Shown here piece by piece: positions 5,850 through 5,878 of a DNA stretch of 5,878 nucleotides. Location: the NCBI GenBank assembly GCA_937859825.1, contig CALMAP010000022.1, forward strand, positions 1-5,878, read 5' to 3'. The notes below the pieces were generated by a model. It did not search any database and had not been told where the DNA came from. It worked only from the letters and a program-made list of their open reading frames with translations. Within the stretch, counting starts at the first letter, position 1; each line of letters starts with the position of its first letter. Source of the stretch: an uncultured Terriglobus sp. GTDB taxonomy: Bacteria; Acidobacteriota; Terriglobia; Terriglobales; Acidobacteriaceae. Made by a program: the position numbers and the translations under genes.

Positions 5850-5878
5850 TGGAACCCAAGGCTCGGACGACTCTGTCC
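5840..5878. other. Short 3' flank after the esterase
   Basis: The last 39 bases hold the right arm of the hairpin and then unremarkable sequence to the window edge. No start of a further gene can be supported. Confidence 0.6.

Overview
The window reads like accessory chromosome from a moderately GC-rich, free-living Gram-negative bacterium. An Acidobacteriota-type soil bacterium (Terriglobus/Granulicella-like) is my best guess. That rests only on the gene families present: a secreted type-B carboxylesterase, a short FUSC membrane protein, a Gal80-like oxidoreductase and a TetX-like flavin monooxygenase. Nothing in the window is decisive for taxonomy. All supported genes lie on the + strand. 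I see no rRNA, tRNA, CRISPR array, complete insertion sequence or phage gene.

Layout. (1) Bases 1-831 hold the C-terminal two thirds of a TetX-like FAD-dependent monooxygenase, cut by the left window edge. (2) Bases 832-1621 contain no intact recognisable gene. Inside this stretch are a good sigma70-type promoter (1145-1174), a Shine-Dalgarno site and the first 25 codons of an MDR-family (zinc-type alcohol dehydrogenase / quinone oxidoreductase) gene that ends at a stop (1240-1317). An unrecognised 88-codon open frame (1351-1617) follows, carrying an 18-bp tandem duplication near its end. (3) Bases 1622-2758 encode a Gal80-like Gfo/Idh/MocA oxidoreductase. Its only well-placed start appears to be ATT, seven bases behind a perfect 8-base Shine-Dalgarno sequence. 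(4) Bases 2759-3068 are a gap without a convincing gene. (5) Bases 3069-4193 encode a 374-residue FUSC-family (fusaric-acid-resistance-like) membrane protein. (6) Bases 4277-5839 encode an exported type-B carboxylesterase with an intact Ser-Glu-His triad. A hairpin-forming inverted repeat overlaps its stop codon.

How the genes may work together (inference). The left block (flavin monooxygenase, MDR remnant, Gfo/Idh) looks like a redox gene neighbourhood in which one member has been deleted or has decayed. The right block (FUSC protein plus exported esterase, 83 bases apart on the same strand) could act on aromatic esters or acids at the cell envelope. No substrate can be assigned from sequence. 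I did not find a convincing new multi-gene system. The points most worth checking are the ATT start, the promoter-bearing MDR remnant and the Gal80-like protein with a Trp where the family usually has its catalytic Lys.
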